Origin: Prostheceraeus crozeri
Taxonomy: Eukaryota; Platyhelminthes; Polycladida; Euryleptidae
DNA length: 64,000 nt
Direction of reading: 5' to 3'
NCBI GenBank assembly: GCA_907163375.1
Contig: CAJQUW010006308.1
Location: forward strand, 62,001-126,000
Shown: positions 53,370-64,000 of the stretch, one piece after another
How positions within the stretch are numbered: the first letter of the stretch is position 1
How the letters are laid out: every line of letters starts with the position of its first letter
The notes under the pieces: model-generated
What the model saw: only the letters and a program-made list of their open reading frames with translations
Databases searched by the model: none
Told to the model about the DNA's origin: nothing
Program-made: the position numbers and the translations under genes

Positions 53370-54752
53370 TTAAAAAAGACAACAATTATAGAACGACCCA
53401 TCGAATTTCACTTGTTTGTTGAGTTTAGGACTCAATTTTTTAATGTAAAAAGCTTCTTTGATATTTAGGGCAAATCCATCACTATCTGATGCCAGGATTT
53501 TAAAATTTTCAGGGTTACATCTGCAACTACAATTCAGTCGGTGATCAAAGATCGCCGAGATTTTGGACTTATGCTCTTTAACTCTAATGTTTAGGTGTCT
53601 GAGAGTTTTACCAATGTAGGTAAAGCGAGGATCAACCTCACATGTGAAACAATATACAACACCTGATTTCAACATTAAAGGAGTTCTGTCCTTGTTCGAA
53701 AAGTAGCTTTTCAACTTTGTGCAAGTGAACACCCACCTAACCTTGCTGTCAGGATCAATCCGATTAAAAATGCTCTGAAGTCTCTTCTTAAAGAACAGAG
53801 ACTGCTGTCCAAAAAAAGGAATTTTAACAACATGGCTGTATGATTGATCAGACTTGCCAGAAGGGTTAGAAAATTTTTTATCTAGGAATTTTTTGGTGGT
53901 ATCCAAGATGAATGAGGACGGGTATCCATTGGCTTTGAAAATGTGACTCAGTTTATCAATTTAATTGTGGAAATTAAGCCAGGAATTACAAACTACATAA
54001 GCTCGGTTGATCAAGGTTAGTAACAGGCCTCGCTTCCATTGTAAGGGGCAACAGGCAGCGTAATTCAACACCAGATTCGTGTACGTGGGTTTACGGTAGA
54101 CAGTGGTGTTCACAACATTGCTTTCGATGTCTAAGTTTATATCCAAAAATGGAATGGACTTCATACCTATTTCTACAGTGAATTTGAGATTATCATGCCA
54201 CGAGTTGATATAATCCAAGAAAGTCGAATGATCATCATCCTCAAACATCACAAGAATGTCGTCCACGTACCTAGCGTAAAACTTTACGTTCCGACAACTC
54301 TGCTTCAAGTATTTTCTCTCAAGTGAACCCACGAAGAGGTTACTTAAGGTTGGGGCTAACGGACTGCCCATCGCCAGACCATCACGCTGAACATATAAAG
54401 CATCATTGAAGCTGAAAATGCCACCAGTAGCGAATTTGAGAAGATTCCTAAACACATCTTGACTAAACGGCGGTTTAAGACCATCACCATTGTAGACCTT
54501 CTCACAAGCGATGTTGATCGTTTCATCCAGAGGGACATTCGTGAACAAGCTCTCAATATCAAAGCTAACTAACTTGGAGTCAGGCGAGAATTGATATTTC
54601 GAGATAGCATCAATCAACTGACTATTACTTTGGACTGAAAACTCAGTATCAATAATAGGTGTAATGAACTGATTCAGATATTTCGCTAAGTTATACTCAG
54701 AGGTACCGTGACTGGCGACTATAGGTCGCAAAGGAGTACCCTGTTTATGTAC
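53370..54752 (-). pseudogene. Penelope-like RT and GIY-YIG, left copy
   Basis: Penelope-like element protein on the minus strand. RT motifs: KLVSFDIESLFTNVPLDETI, GLAMGSPLAPTLSNLFVGSL, the active site YARYVDDILVMFED and IPFLDINLDI. The C-terminal GIY-YIG endonuclease has GVVYCFTCEVDPRFTYIGKT and RHLNIRVKEHKS. RT and endonuclease parts are in one frame separated by a stop (after SWLNFHN). The N-terminal end of RT is missing because the arm stops there. Penelope-like elements reverse-transcribe at a nick made by GIY-YIG; this copy is dead. Confidence 0.9.
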
Positions 54753-56204
54753 CCTGTTAAAACGTTCGATTTTACCAATCCAATAGGCTCCAATTGTGGC
54801 AAACTTTACGGCACTGCTAAAGTACATAAACAGGGTACTCCTTTGCGACCTATAGTCGCCAGTCACGGTACCTCTGAGTATAACTTAGCGAAATATCTTA
54901 ATCAGTTCATTACACCTATTATTGATACTGAGTTGTCAGTCCAAAGTAATAGTCAGTTGATTGATGCTATCTCGAAATATCAATTCTCGCCTGACTCCAA
55001 GTTAGTTAGCTTTGATATTGAGAGCTTGTTCACGAATGTCCCTCTGGATGAAACGATCAACATCGCTTGTGAGAAGGTCTACAATGGTGATGGTCTTAAA
55101 CCGCCGTTTAGTCAAGATGTGTTTAGGAATCTTCTCAAATTCGCTACTGGTGGCATTTTCAGCTTCAATGATACTTTATATGTTCAGCGTGATGGTCTGG
55201 CGATGGGCAGTCCGTTAGCCCCAACCTTAAGTAACCTCTTCGTGGGTTCACTTGAGAGAAAATACTTGAAGCAGAGTTGTCGGAACGTAAAGTTTTACGC
55301 TAGGTACGTGGACGACATTCTTGTGATGTTTGAGGATGATGATCATTCGACTTTCTTGGATTATATCAACTCGTGGCATGATAATCTCAAATTCACTGTA
55401 GAAATAGGTATGAAGTCCATTCCATTTTTGGATATAAACTTAGACATCGAAAGCAATGTTGTGAACACCACTGTCTACCGTAAACCCACGTACACGAATC
55501 TGGTGTTGAATTATGCTGCCTGTTGCCCCTTACAATGGAAGCGAGGCCTGTTACTAACCTTGATCAACCGAGCTTATGTAGTTTGTAATTCCTGGCTTAA
55601 TTTCCACAATTAAATTGATAAACTGAGTCACATTTTCAAAGCCAATGGATACCCGTCCTCATTCATCTTGGATACCACCAAAAAATTCCTAGATAAAAAA
55701 TTTTCTAACCCTTCTGGCAAGTCTGATCAATCATACAGCCATGTTGTTAAAATTCCTTTTTTTGGACAGCAGTCTCTGTTCTTTAAGAAGAGACTTCAGA
55801 GCATTTTTAATCGGATTGATCCTGACAGCAAGGTTAGGTGGGTGTTCACTTGCACAAAGTTGAAAAGCTACTTTTCGAACAAGGACAGAACTCCTTTAAT
55901 GTTGAAATCAGGTGTTGTATATTGTTTCACATGTGAGGTTGATCCTCGCTTTACCTACATTGGTAAAACTCTCAGACACCTAAACATTAGAGTTAAAGAG
56001 CATAAGTCCAAAATCTCGGCGATCTTTGATCACCGACTGAATTGTAGTTGCAGATGTAACCCTGAAAATTTTAAAATCCTGGCATCAGATAGTGATGGAT
56101 TTGCCCTAAATATCAAAGAAGCTTTTTACATTAAAAAATTGAGTCCTAAACTCAACAAACAAGTGAAATTCGATGGGTCGTTCTATAATTGTTGTCTTTT
56201 TTAA
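54753..56204 (+). pseudogene. Penelope-like RT and GIY-YIG, right copy
   Basis: Mirror copy of the left element, with about 23 more N-terminal codons in the spacer (VKTFDFTNPIGSNCGKLYGT). It has the same motifs, including YVDD and GIY-YIG, and the same stop after NFHN. Sharing that stop means that the two arms copied one another after the mutation. Confidence 0.9.
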
Positions 56205-56415
56205 AATTGTAGTTCAGTTATGTAAGGGTGCTTATGTGATTACCGTTAGGCCTTTAACAAGTTATTGTGTCTAAACTCTTCATGCTGGTAATTCTCACTT
56301 TTAGGCTGCTACTAGTAATTATAGTTTCACTAGCTGTATTGTTCCATTCATGTCCATTATACATTCCATTGTTCAGTCCATTGTACATTGAATTTATTGA
56401 TTTATATTTATATTA

Positions 56416-57148
56416 TGTCAAATATATTATATACTCCTATGCTCTATATAGCTCGTCAACTTGTACATTTTGTGGTCATAGAATTCGAATTTGTAATTTC
56501 AAAGCTCTTGAAATCTCTGCCAAGCAGCCGTATTTTGCATACTGAGATCCGACAATATTGCCTATAATGGTATGCTTTGACAGCAACACCAGGAGCATTG
56601 TCAAGATTTGTCATAAACTTTAAAAGTCAGATTGAGAATAATTTGATGAAGCTTCGAAATAGCTACATTTGCTTTCACAGCAACCACAAAGGCTGGCAAA
56701 GCAGCAAACTATAGGCATTGAACTGTGCAATCGATTCTCCGAGGTCGCTTAGATGCAGTTGCGTGTCCAGTAAAAGGCTACGACCACATCCATCCGCCAG
56801 CTCGAATGAATTGCAGATAATCTGTCTTTTGGCTGGAACAGCAAACCTAAATTCCGCACTGGACATACTCTACAAACGCTTCAAAGCTGATAAACATTAT
56901 TCTGAAAAATTACGATCTTTGTCCTACTTTTCTACTTCAGATCCTGAAAGTTGAGTCCTGTCCAGTGGTGGCCTTAGAGATCAGGGCCTTCATACGCAGC
57001 ATGACAAGGTATTTTGTCTCATTCTCCACACTAAGTCGACATTCTCAACCACAACGTTTAGCATCATCAAACCAAAAAATATTACAGTATTTTTTCAACT
57101 TTCATTGCATTCAATTATCATTCTCTGATCATATTACTGATTTTTTTT
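56416..57148. other. no gene recognised
   Basis: AT-rich spacer between two Penelope-derived regions. Short ORFs only. Confidence 0.55.
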
Positions 57149-57913
57149 GAAATTAAAATCAATTAATTGTTGGCCTATTAGCCCAACTTCCGCAAATAAA
57201 TAAAACAACCAGGTAGTTCTCCCAAATTTTCGCCGTAAGCTTTATCAAGGGTATTATTTACTGCTAAACGATATATCATGCATTAACGATTATATACAGA
57301 ATTCAAAATTATCCTATCAAGAAATCCTACAATGCAACATAGAAATGTTTCAGAAAGCTCTAATAAAAAAATTCTACAAGAATGTCCAATAAAAGTAAAT
57401 AGATATAGAAAAGTCTAGCGGAGGGAGATTAAGTCAAGAAAATGGGTACATTCCATCCTTTGCATCCATTTATCAATTTTTGTGGGTCACAATCTCGTAT
57501 GTAGAGAGCTTCAGTAGCCTTTCTCAACTTCTTTGCTTTTACGGTCTGCAGGATCTTCCAGGAGAATGCTGATGTTTCATCATTAGTCTGGTGCAGGTCC
57601 ATGTGCATTTTTACGTGTGATGATTTTTGTTTCGTATGTTCGTAAATTCTTTGTTGTACTGTTCTCGACGTTTCACCAATGTACCTTTGATCACATATCA
57701 AGCATTTGATTTCATAAATTACATTTTTCTTAAGACATTTTCCGGGATCTTGGGCGGTTCTACATCCAATGCATTTGTCATTACAGGGTCTTGTCTCCTT
57801 CGGATTTCTCAACGAATATTTCAGAGCAGGTTCAGTCACAAATACGAATCGTCTATTTTATTTATTTGCGGAAGAAGGGCTAATAGGCCAACAATTAATT
57901 GATTTTAATTTCA
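57149..57913 (-). mobile_element. Penelope-like fragment bounded by inverted repeats
   Basis: 57-bp inverted repeats (GAAATTAAAATCAATTAATT and onward at 57149-57205; reverse complement at 57856-57913, about 54 matching) enclose a GIY-YIG-only remnant. Penelope-like elements often have inverted or tandem partial copies at their ends, so I read this as a 5'-truncated insertion with an inverted terminal segment. Confidence 0.6.
57429..57839 (-). pseudogene. GIY-YIG endonuclease of a second Penelope-like lineage
   Basis: 136 codons. A Cys array (CNDKCIGC, then CLKKNVIYEIKCLICDQRYI) leads into the GIY-YIG core: VIYEIKC, RYIGETSRTVQQRIYEHTKQ, and Glu in KATEALYIRDCD. The CxxC linker before the nuclease is typical of Neptune/Penelope-type proteins. 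Sequence is clearly different from the palindrome's element. No RT remains. Confidence 0.8.
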
Positions 57914-58369
57914 GAAACATAATTTGATCCGCAATGGCCAAAATTTTGGACAAAATCATATTACTGATGTCAAGATCTTACTCAATTAGGATTTATTAAA
58001 CAGCTAACTTTTTCCGAAAAGCACAGGGGAAGTCAGAAAGTAAGTCAATTTGAGCATAGCCTACATCTTGACCACATGTAACTGGCGATATGTGCATGTA
58101 ACTGATCAATGCATATCAAACTGATACAATAGCTAAACATGCAGACGATGAATTCCATACGGGCTTAAGTCCCCCCACTTATAAAATAATGGTGGTTAAT
58201 CCTTAGGTAACCCCTCCAATTATTCAGAGCCAAAAAAGTTATAAGTAAAACGATCGTGAAAAATTTCTTTTTTTTCAAGTTAAAACTGTACAGTGCCCAT
58301 GCTTCGACGAGCAATCATCTGCCTTGATTTCTTCATTTTGCGAACGAGTTATAAACGGCAACATACTTC
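57914..58369. other. no gene recognised
   Basis: AT-rich spacer; nothing recognisable. Confidence 0.5.
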
Positions 58370-58650
58370 TTACGGAGCTTAAAATGTTTCGTAGTGCGGA
58401 GGAAACGTACAATGAAATGAAGAAAGAACATTTGAAAATTCACTAGCATGCAAACCGTTGTTGAAATCTTAAAAACAGTACCTGGGGCCCGGCGGATATT
58501 TTCGGAAATCACGAAGGTGGTAACAATATATTTGAACATTTCAATTACCACTTGCACGCCAGAAAGATTATTCTCTTTGTTGAGGCAGATTAAAACATTC
58601 ACAAGATCAAGCATGACTCAAAAGAGGTTGAATAATTGACTTCTTTTGAG
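58370..58650 (+). pseudogene. hAT transposase C-terminal (dimerisation) fragment
   Basis: The plus-strand frame reads IYLNISITTCTPERLFSLLR then QIKTFTRSSMTQKRLNN. This is the hAT C-terminal dimerisation motif (T...ER.FS.LR..KT..RS.M...RL..L) seen in hAT transposases and ZMYM-type derivatives. Flanking codons in other frames still look hAT-like (YNEMKKEHLK), so the copy is a decayed fragment. Confidence 0.65.
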
Positions 58651-59210
58651 ACATTACCATGACATTACACATAATATCTCAACAGAAAAAATTGCGAAGC
58701 AATTCATTTCTGGCAAAAGCGAAGCTACCAGAGTTGTGCACTTTGGTTGACGTTGATGGAAAAAACATTTGCATATTTGAAATCGATATGATTTTTTCAT
58801 ATACCTTCACTGAATGAATATTTTCATAAATCAAAGGAACTTGTCATAGCTCCTGTATTGTACCACTACTATTAATATAGCCAACCTTTACATGAAAATG
58901 AAAAAAATAATGATGGTTCATTGAAGATTCTATAAACCTTTAATTTATTTGAATTATCATTCCAAAATAATCGGTTTCTTTATTCTTAGTATTGGATTTA
59001 TCAATTAATTCTGAATCAGTGCTATTCTAACTAGTTAATATGAATGTTGTACGTAAATATCAGCCTTACAAACTTAACATGAATAATAGCTCGAATACGT
59101 AAAACATCGCTTTACTTCCTTTAGTCAAAAATTAATTTCCTCCACCAAAATCATACTTCATGTAATGACATGAACATTGATTTTGAATATTGTTTAGGTA
59201 TTTGCCCTAA
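58651..59210. other. no gene recognised
   Basis: AT-rich spacer, perhaps including further decayed hAT sequence up to about 58780. Confidence 0.45.
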
Positions 59211-59957
59211 TAGTCCGGGAGCTAGCGCGAACTTGTGCAGGGAACGAGGTAGTACACAAAACTTTCACATAGCATAGTACACCTCTAACCTACTGCAAAA
59301 CTTCGCGTCTGCCGGATCAGATCATTTGGTTTTAAGAAATAGAGAGGATAACGCAATCCTATGTATTTCCAATGGTAAAATCGGGACATTTAATGTGTTG
59401 ACTCCATTTTTTCGAATTTTTGCTCATCAAAGTTACACAAATTGGTATTTTGTTGAACTGGTTATTATAGAAATCATCTACAGATCATGATCTTTCAAAT
59501 GAGTTATCATTCATTGACAGAGGATGAAGTAAAGTGTACAAACAGATACTTTTCGTTAAAGTATATCAACAATTTTCCTGAAATTTCTATGTTAAAATTT
59601 GCAGTTACACCAACGAAAAGTGTCTGTTTGTACACTTTACTTCATCCTCTGTCACTGAATGATAACTCATTTGAAAGATCATGATCTGTAGATGATTTCT
59701 ATAATAACCAGTTCAACAAAATACCAATTTGTGTAACTTTGATGAGCAAAAATTCGAAAAAATGGAGTCAACACATTAAATGTCCCGATTTTACCATTGG
59801 AAATACATAGGATTGTGTTATCCTCTCTATTTCTTAAAAGCAAATGATCTGATCCGGCAGACGCGAAGTTTTGCAGTAGGTTAGAGGTGTACTATGATAT
59901 GTGAAAGTTTTATGTACTACCTCGTTCCCTGCACAACTTCACGCTAGCTCCCGGACT
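59211..59957. mobile_element. palindromic MITE with 345-bp arms
   Basis: The element starts TAGTCCGGGAGCTAGCGCG and ends with the matching reverse complement at 59957. Arms are about 345 bp with roughly 97% identity and a loop of about 60 bp (59557-59617). A TA at each edge suggests TA target duplication as in Tc1/mariner-type MITEs. The ORF seen inside (59487-59684) is a by-product of symmetry. Confidence 0.85.
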
Positions 59958-60496
59958 ATAAACAGAGAGATGGAGAAATGAGAGAAGGGGGAGGGAGAGC
60001 GACTAGAAATTGGATGAAGCTGACTTGGATACAGGCCCCCCTTTAGTTTTCGTTCCGCTACCGCTGGACATGTAACTCCCTCTAAAAGTATTCTCAACCG
60101 AATAACGGCAGCTGATTGGACGCCAACCTGTTGATTGTCGGCGTAGTCTATCACTGCTTGGTGATATCAGCTGTGCTATACAAATGATGCTATAAATGTC
60201 ATGAGACAAAGTAAATGCAAATTGAAAATAAGATTGGCATTTTGTCCGTCAAATCAGTGACAGTTTATTAAGTTATAACATAATATGCTATCTTTGATAA
60301 TACATACGTTTGGTTCAAAAACCCTACATTGCTTTTTTATCACATGAATTTTGAGATTGCATTGAAGAATAGATATCGCTATAATTGCGATGAAAATACA
60401 ATTCAAATATCTGTTATCAAAGAAACTATAGATAGGCCTATCTGTTCATTTTCTGTCTTAGGCAGCCGATAATCTTCAAATAATGCCGCAGTTCGA

Positions 60497-61264
60497 TCAA
60501 GGTCGGCCAATCGGCCAAATTATCACATCATGTACCTGTACATGTGCAGATGCTTCCAACGCGTGAATAACACTTCTAGATACATCACTTCCACTTAAAT
60601 GATTGTTTGAATCGTAAAAGCCATTAGCTCCTTCTTCATTACCTCTGAGCATAACTTTCCCAAATTCTGTTCTTACAAATCCAGGACTAATCTCAGTCAC
60701 ACGAATCTTCGATTTCACGTCCAGCAGCTCCATTCGAAGTGCTTCTGTTAATGCACGAACAGCCCATTTGGTGGCACTGTAAAATGTCATTGTAGGTAGT
60801 AAGGTATGAGCATATGCGCTAGATATATGAATGATATGGCCATCATCAACTTCTCTTTCTTTCATGGACTTGATGGATTCCCGAGTGCATATTGCCAGCG
60901 CTAAAACATTGATATCAAGCATAGTTTTTAAATCTTCCGTCTTGGCTTCCCACACTTTATCGAGAATCCCCATCCCTGCATTATTGATGCAAATATCTAC
61001 TCCACGAAACGTTGGATTTTCTTTGATTTGGTGAAACATGTTTAGGATTTCTTCTTCTTTCGATAAGTCGCATTTTATGGCCATCAACTGTCCAGTGTCC
61101 TTTCCAATCAAGCGTCCATCCGCTCGAATTGCTTCCACAAGGTCTACTCGTCTTGCACAGGCTGCCACATTAACACCATGATTTAATAGATCTACGACGA
61201 TATCTCTCCCAATACCAGCAGATGCTCCGGTTACCAGAGCAGGTCGGCCTCTCCAGCGCTCCAT
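60497..61264 (-). CDS. short-chain dehydrogenase/reductase, DHRS11-like
   Basis: 255 residues, complete, no intron. A classical SDR: cofactor-binding TGASAGIG (residues 12-19), ARR at 37-39 favouring NADP(H), CDL at 65-67, NNAG at 94-97, Ser near 148, and catalytic Tyr162/Lys166 in FYSATK. EISPGFVRTEF follows the active site. The closest families I know are DHRS11 and invertebrate farnesol-dehydrogenase-type SDRs, cytosolic reductases of ketosteroids, farnesol or other carbonyls; the substrate cannot be read from sequence. The start at 61264 gives the normal distance to the TGxxxGIG motif. TTTATT at about 60262 (AATAAA on the minus strand) is a possible poly(A) signal. Apparently an intact host gene among transposons. 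Confidence 0.9.
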   Translation of the reverse strand: MERWRGRPALVTGASAGIGRDIVVDLLNHGVNVAACARRVDLVEAIRADGRLIGKDTGQLMAIKCDLSKEEEILNMFHQIKENPTFRGVDICINNAGMGILDKVWEAKTEDLKTMLDINVLALAICTRESIKSMKEREVDDGHIIHISSAYAHTLLPTMTFYSATKWAVRALTEALRMELLDVKSKIRVTEISPGFVRTEFGKVMLRGNEEGANGFYDSNNHLSGSDVSRSVIHALEASAHVQVHDVIIWPIGRP

Positions 61265-61943
61265 GACTATCAGAGTGCATTCAAGAAAAATATTTACTTA
61301 TGAATATTTACGGAGAATTTAATAGATTAAAACCATAGCAGCATGACTGAAATGATGCTGACAAAAGTTTCATCTTTTGTCTAGAGACATGGTTCAATGA
61401 TTATTATAATGCGAGAGATCACCGTTTGCAGAAGCATTCTTGCTTCATCAATGTAGTGCTAAAAATCTTCTAATGACAAACCGCATAAGTTTCTTACACG
61501 TTGATTCACCACATAAAAGAGCAAACAATTGCTTGAATGAATGCCGAGTTGCATGCATATGTTGTCATATTGAAATGAAGGTTTCTAAATAATGAGTGGT
61601 CAAACCATGACACGTGTCTACCTTGAATATTTGGTGATCCTTTAGTGATCTTGATTGGATGCTGAGGCATTTATTTTGACTTTACTGTGTACTTCTGTTG
61701 ACTATTCATGTGGCAAATCATGTTATCGACGCGGCATTTGAAATTAATTGCAAAATGTATAAAGGAAACTTCATTACAGTTACAGAAAGGCCTACTACCA
61801 GGACTGACACGGTCCGGACCGCGCGAACCAATAAGCCCGCAGTTCTACTTGTAAATATTTTGTCAAGCCAGCGAGAGAAAGCTTAAGCGAAGAATGTGGG
61901 TTACATCCAATCATACATGTAGACTGGTACGTCGTTAAGTTAA
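61265..61943. other. upstream region of SDR gene, no ORF recognised
   Basis: Presumed promoter region of the dehydrogenase; no TATA consensus is obvious. It ends at TTAA (61940-61943), the piggyBac target. Confidence 0.4.
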
Positions 61944-62580
61944 CCCATTGGTGCCTGGAATTTTTTTTTTTAAATTTTACTATTTTCGAACGTTATTAAC
62001 CCACAAAATTGAGAAAAACAACTATTATTCGGTTCAGAAAAGTTTTAATTAGCGAAGAGATTGTTAGAAATGGGTCGTTTTCGACCCACTCGGAACAAAT
62101 AACCCTAAAAATCGGACAAAATGTATTGTACTAAAAACAAATCAACTTACAAAGTATGATGCGTAAGGAAGCAATCCTCGTGGAGATTCACTTGATGCTT
62201 CACATAAGACTTAACTGCTTTGTTTCCACATAATCGACATCGAAGTCGAGATGACGAGCAAATAAAATGTCCATTGTCATCGTACCGAGGATTCGTGTTC
62301 TGTGTCATCAACCACTGAGGTCTGTATCTCTTCGTCGAGCGATCCTTGCCATACTTTTGGAAGTATTCTAATACAATGCGTCTCCTAAATTCCAGAAAGT
62401 CCATATTTGAACTTTTCGATTCCTTGAACAATATCCAGGCGACGTCAATATTCAGTTCAAGGAGACGCCAATGTCCCATCTATACAACGAGTTCCACCAC
62501 TTACGACTCCTTCGGACCATTTATTTATTTGTATTTTGATTCATGCTGTCGGACCCACCCCCCATGTTCCTAAAATATAC
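61944..62580 (-). mobile_element. piggyBac 3' remnant
   Basis: TTAA (61940-61943) is followed by CCCATTGGTGCCTGGAA, a piggyBac-type 3' end. A GGGTCG/CGACCC palindrome lies nearby (62072-62087). The transposase C-terminus follows on the minus strand. No matching 5' end was found to the right, so the element is truncated. Confidence 0.7.
62147..62479 (-). pseudogene. piggyBac transposase C-terminus (PGBD-like)
   Basis: 110 codons reading LELNIDVAWILFKESKSSNM and DFLEFRRRIVLEYFQKYG, then a C-terminal Cys/His domain (RCRLCGNKAV, KHQVNLHEDCFLTHH). Helix IDVAWILFK with FLEFR...V.EYF, and the terminal zinc-binding domain, are piggyBac family hallmarks. The catalytic Asp triad would lie upstream and is gone. 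Different subfamily from the Polinton-nested piggyBac derivative. Confidence 0.8.
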
Positions 62581-63168
62581 AACGCCATCATCAACATCGA
62601 CGGGATTATCAACAACACCGACAGGATCATCAACAAAATTAACGGTAGGCCCATAGAGCAAGTATATTAGGTAGAATCGTAACTCAGCATTTATTAAATC
62701 TCCAATGTTTATACAACTTCGACTTCATGAAATGAACATGAGTCGATGCTAGGTCGAGACCCAGTACCACCTGTGAGATATGCAATTTTTACACGTTTTG
62801 AGAAATATAAGCGAATTTGACAGATAATGATAGCAATACAGAACAAGGAATAATATTCCACAAATCCTCCATGTCACGTCAATTTGGAGTAGCAATATAG
62901 TTTGTTGAATTAGGAATTCGATCTGTTACCATCACTAAACCTCAGCCTTATTGTAATAAGCTTTATAATAATAATTTTCTTAAGCGTGATCATATCACAA
63001 ACTGCCACTGAATGAGCAAAGCATCATAATCAAGGAAGCTTATCATAATTAACTCTAAAAGATGTTAATGAGTCCACATTACTATTCAGATTCAAGAAAT
63101 GACGCCTTATGAATCATAAAATCATGTCGCTGAAAATTGAATTAAAAACATGACATCTTAGCAAAGTA
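62581..63168. other. no gene recognised
   Basis: Begins with short ATCATCAACA-like word repeats (62588-62640), then AT-rich spacer without coding pattern. Confidence 0.45.
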
Positions 63169-63312
63169 AAAAAAGACGGAGAGTAATGCGAAGAGAACTC
63201 GAATATATTGACGTTATTCACAAATTTTCGGCCTTCATCAGGTGAAATTAACAGTGAAATTGTGATGTAGATGGACGAAATGACAGTGGACACGGAGTGG
63301 CAATCACAAACG
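63169..63312. repeat. 144-bp direct repeat, copy 1
   Basis: AAAAAAGACGGAGAGTAATG ... GGCAATCACAAACG; near-identical to 63731-63874. The A-run at the left is consistent with a retroposed tail read in the plus direction (or T-run on the other strand). Contains TTCGGCCTTCATCAGGTG. Confidence 0.85.
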
Positions 63313-63730
63313 GAGTGATGGTGAGCCTACCCATAAAGTAAGTACGAGTATACACTATATAGTTGGATTGTCGACTAAAAAAAAGTGTCTGCATTGAAAT
63401 TTTTTATATCAAAAGATTCAGTTTTTTACGGAGATCACGATCTTGTTGTCCAGAATATTATTTGAACAGTTATAAAAAGCTAAATGTTTGCAAATTTATG
63501 TACTACCGACATAAAGCCCCTTTATATGTAGCATGAAACAAGTTGGATATCAAAGGGAATGAATATTCGCTAACAGGCATCTTAATTAAGCGGAAATAAA
63601 GCTGATAATCTAGGAAATTTCATGAACGCATTATAATGCAAGTCCCTGTAAGTCCTTAATGAAAAGTTTAGATCTCATTGTGCTTCTTTGCTGAGATCCA
63701 AAATACCAGTCATTGAGTTATAAATATGTC

Positions 63731-63874
63731 AAAAAAGACGGAGAGTAATGCGAAGAGAACTCGAATATATTGACGTTATTCACAAATTTTCGGCCTTCAT
63801 CAGGTGAAATTAACAGTGAAATTGTGATGTAGATGGACGAAATGACAGTGGACACGGAGTGGCAATCACAAACG
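63731..63874. repeat. 144-bp direct repeat, copy 2
   Basis: Same as copy 1; the two diverge immediately after CACAAACG. The 418 bp between them has no ORF. Together they could be terminal direct repeats of a short element or two insertions of one repeat family. Confidence 0.85.
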
Positions 63875-64000
63875 TCACATGATCTTGAAGCAAGCGCTTC
63901 ATGGGCAGGTACATTAAAACCGCAGCAAGAAGATGTGGAACATTTAATAAACCAACCCTAAGAGCTAAAAACAGAAAATGAGATACAGTAACTGACCAAA

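Larger units (their letters stand above)
53159..56415. repeat. giant palindrome of two Penelope-like elements
   Basis: Left arm 53159-54752 and right arm 54822-56415 are inverted copies of equal length (1594 bp) around a 69-bp spacer. I see only a handful of base differences (for example one Phe/Leu and one Ala/Thr codon). Each arm holds the same 5'-truncated Penelope-like element. The spacer continues the right copy's coding frame upstream. Confidence 0.92.

Noticed and set aside
53159-56415. Palindrome as a pure sequencing artefact
   Set aside because: Not fully rejected, but arms differ at several bases and the spacer extends one copy's reading frame; listed as a finding with a check.
59487-59684. 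65-codon ORF at the centre of the palindromic MITE
   Set aside because: Created by the hairpin symmetry; no protein pattern.
63200-63260. Possible hammerhead ribozyme on the minus strand (CTGATGA ... GAAA ... GTC)
   Set aside because: The CTGATGA and GAAA core words are present, but stems I and III do not pair convincingly.

Overview
This is metazoan nuclear DNA, probably from an invertebrate. It is AT-rich, has GT/AG splice-like signals and TATA boxes, carries no bacterial operons, and holds a dense mix of animal transposons (mariner, Tc1, piggyBac, hAT, Mutator-like, Penelope-like, LINE, Ty3/gypsy, Polinton). Only one ordinary host gene is convincing: an intronless short-chain dehydrogenase (60497-61264, minus). 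The species cannot be named from sequence alone.

Layout. 1-989: a mariner running off the left edge. 1739-8164: a long-armed inverted-repeat transposon with an exact 9-bp target duplication (CAATATTGG) and 157-bp tandem repeats in its arms, Mutator/Rehavkus-like, holding a LINE scrap but no transposase. 10764-11780: a CACTG-ended non-autonomous element. 12161-22184: two abutting inverted-repeat elements, the first with a nearly intact DD41D (rosa-like) mariner inside one arm, the second enclosing a Ty3/gypsy fossil (16938-20843). 22960-25878: a LINE 3' end, a small palindromic MITE and a Tc1 element.

25880-53012: a complete-length Polinton/Maverick fossil of 27.1 kb, bounded by a 6-bp target duplication (ATAGAT) and long, nearly identical terminal inverted repeats. 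It has the expected protein-primed PolB, adenain-like protease, double-jelly-roll capsid protein, basic core protein, chromodomain integrase and packaging ATPase. Several of its genes are broken and other transposons have landed in it. Its accessory genes are the most interesting part of the window: a clear TATA-binding-protein-like ORF (41758-42303), a tandem pair of probable PC4-like proteins next to it, a membrane-anchored RING-like protein and a DEDDh exonuclease-like ORF. TATA boxes 30-45 bp before several start codons suggest that the element could have brought its own promoter-recognition factors.

53159-56415: a near-perfect 1594-bp-arm palindrome of two Penelope-like elements. 57149-57913: another Penelope-like GIY-YIG fragment bounded by inverted repeats. 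Then a hAT scrap, a 747-bp palindromic MITE (59211-59957), the dehydrogenase gene, a piggyBac 3' remnant (61944-62580) and a 144-bp direct-repeat pair at the right edge. Stretches between these hold nothing recognisable.
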